A stretch of 44,956 bases of DNA. It comes from an uncultured Lachnospiraceae bacterium (GTDB taxonomy: Bacteria; Bacillota; Clostridia; Lachnospirales; Lachnospiraceae). The stretch spans positions 1 through 44,956 of the forward strand of contig CAMFDG010000014.1 of assembly GCA_945949045.1 (NCBI GenBank), in the 5' to 3' direction. Under the pieces are notes generated by a model. It searched no databases and was not told the origin of the DNA. It saw nothing but the letters and a program-made list of their open reading frames with translations. The number at the start of each line of letters is the position of its first letter. Position 1 is the first letter of the stretch. Positions 44,203 to 44,956 of the stretch are shown one piece after another. Made by a program: the position numbers and the translations under genes.

Positions 44203-44433
44203 ATGAAAGAGTTAGTGGAAGTAATTGCAAAGGCACTCGTTGATTCGCCGGAGGAAGTCGTTGTGACAGAGACCGAGAGCGAAAAGGGTACCATTCTGGA
44301 GCTGCGCGTTGCCCAGTCCGATATGGGCAAGGTCATCGGAAAGCAGGGGCGTATCGCCAAGGCAATCCGTTCCGTCGTTAAGGCAGCGGCCTCCAAGGAA
44401 GACAAAAAAGTAATCGTCGAGATTATGCAATAG
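44203..44433 (+). CDS. khpA: KH-domain RNA-binding protein KhpA (YlqC)
   Basis: A 76-residue single KH-domain protein with the GKVIGKQGRIAKAIR loop (G-x-x-G type) near 45-60. It forms the KhpA-KhpB RNA-binding pair in Firmicutes and is usually encoded between rpsP and rimM. TTGGAGGTGTG precedes the ATG. The TAG overlaps the start of nested palindromic repeats. Confidence 0.95.
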   Translation: MKELVEVIAKALVDSPEEVVVTETESEKGTILELRVAQSDMGKVIGKQGRIAKAIRSVVKAAASKEDKKVIVEIMQ

Positions 44434-44555
44434 CTGCGGTAAGGAGGGGCCCGCTTGCGGGAGGATTCCTTATCGCTAAAGCTGCGGTAAGGAGGGACCC
44501 GCTTGCGGGAGGATTCCTTATCGCTAAGACTGCGGTAAGGAGGATTCCTTATCGC
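44433..44555. repeat. Nested palindromic tandem repeat after khpA
   Basis: Two 48-bp copies (44433-44480 and 44481-44528) and a third shortened to 27 bp (44529-44555). Each unit folds: GCGGTAAGGA pairs with TCCTTATCGC (one mismatch or G-U) and the inner CCCGC/GCGGG forms the tip; the third lacks the inner part. No gene is present. Confidence 0.88.
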
Positions 44556-44561
44556 AACACG

Positions 44562-44606
44562 CACCGCACAGAAATCGGCTTATGCCGGGTGCGGTGTTTC
44601 TTTTTA
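44562..44606 (+). terminator. Intrinsic terminator after khpA
   Basis: CACCGCA (44562-44568) pairs with TGCGGTG (44590-44596), with an inner CGGC/GCCG stem, followed by TTTCTTTTTAT. Confidence 0.82.
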
Positions 44607-44636
44607 TATAATTATTCAGAACCCCTCCATGTATAA

Positions 44637-44956
44637 TGGGCGACAGAGCCGGAATCCCGTGTGAATCGCCCCCGGTAAGCCAAAGAAATGCCGGAAAATG
44701 GGCGCTAGAGCCGGAACCCCGTGTGTATCACCCCCGGTAAGCCGAAGAAACGCCGGAAAATGGGCGCTAGAGCGAAATCCCGTGTGAATCGCCCAAGATA
44801 AGCCGAAGAAGAGCCGGAAAATGGGCGCCAGTGCGAAATCCCGTGTGAATCGCCCCCGGTAAGCCAAAGAAATGCCGGAAAATGGGCGCTAGAGCCGGAA
44901 CCCCGTGTGAATCGCCCAAGATAAGCCGAAGAAGCGCCGAAAAATGGGCGCTAGAG
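44637..44956. repeat. Dyad array C: five full and one partial unit, 61-62-bp period, running off the window
   Basis: Units begin at 44637, 44699, 44761, 44822, 44883 and 44945. Each has TGGGCG near the start and (T)CGCCC about 30 bases later, ending a 35-36-bp core, then a 26-bp linker with AAGCC(A/G)AAGAA and (G)CCGGAAAA. Here the linkers are conserved too, so this copy is a younger tandem expansion than array A1. A minus-strand frame through it is only a repeat artefact. Confidence 0.9.

Noticed and set aside
44637-44956. CRISPR array, because of a regular 36 + 26 bp pattern
   Set aside because: The 26-bp parts are near-identical between units, so they are not unique spacers; the 36-bp core varies inside; no cas genes are present. 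In array A1 the opposite holds: the supposed repeats are too diverged.

Overview
The window looks like the chromosome of an anaerobic Firmicute, most likely a Lachnospiraceae (Clostridium cluster XIVa) gut-type bacterium. The core order ackA, DUF177, rpmF, plsX, acpP, rnc, smc, ftsY and later ylxM, ffh, rpsP, khpA is the usual clostridial arrangement. A two-ATPase 2-hydroxyacyl-CoA dehydratase activase, a DUF2225 protein and tight AGGAGG-type ribosome binding sites agree with this. The species cannot be named from the sequence alone.

Layout. (1) Positions 1-4819 are an accessory region. It holds a surface protein with Ig-like repeats that lacks its 5' end, two arrays of spaced dyads, a 52-residue DUF6774-like protein, a tyrosine recombinase, and a PD-(D/E)XK (Rpn-like) protein with a repeat-rich tail. 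(2) Positions 4886-12954 are a complete four-gene Wadjet (JetABCD) anti-plasmid operon behind its own strong promoter. Two of its genes appear to use TTG starts. (3) Positions 12956-26771 are mostly housekeeping: tcdA, a nucleosidase-like gene paired with an SPL-like radical SAM gene, an SDR, an MGMT-like gene with a remnant MmcQ/YjbR domain, the giant activase on the minus strand, a rhomboid-like membrane protein, glnS, DUF2225, RNase H and aroB. (4) Positions 26806-38855 carry tmcAL (with an in-frame 33-bp minisatellite), ackA and the plsX-acpP-rnc-smc-ftsY-ilvA block. (5) Positions 38865-41339 hold an ABC ATPase and permease pair separated and flanked by two long palindromic MITE-like elements. 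(6) Positions 41427-44956 hold a Uma2-family gene, the ylxM-ffh-rpsP-khpA block, nested palindromes, a terminator and another dyad array running off the window.

The least explained signal is a dispersed intergenic repeat family. A dyad, TGGGCG(N) facing (N)CGCCCA, always spans 35-36 bp and recurs with a period of 61-62 bp (1437-1720 and 44637-44956) or 71 bp (1876-2104 and 28432-28608). The inner stem bases change in matched pairs between copies (GT/AC, GC/GC, GA/TC, A/T), so selection appears to act on the dyad or hairpin and not on the sequence itself. I do not recognise a named family for it.

The second notable signal is the pair of palindromic elements around the ABC ATPase gene. One has 71-bp perfect terminal inverted repeats and is 390 bp long. 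The other is a 264-bp deletion derivative in the opposite orientation. Each begins within about ten bases of the preceding stop codon.

Functional reading. jetABCD would act as an SMC-type motor plus nuclease against plasmids, next to a recombinase and a PD-(D/E)XK protein, so the left quarter resembles a small defence and variation island. The right half is core translation, secretion, lipid and chromosome-segregation machinery into which repeats have settled between genes. Several strong TTGACA/TATAAT promoters overlap apparent upstream extensions of open frames (jetA, the rhomboid-like gene, glnS), and I used them to place the translation starts further downstream.
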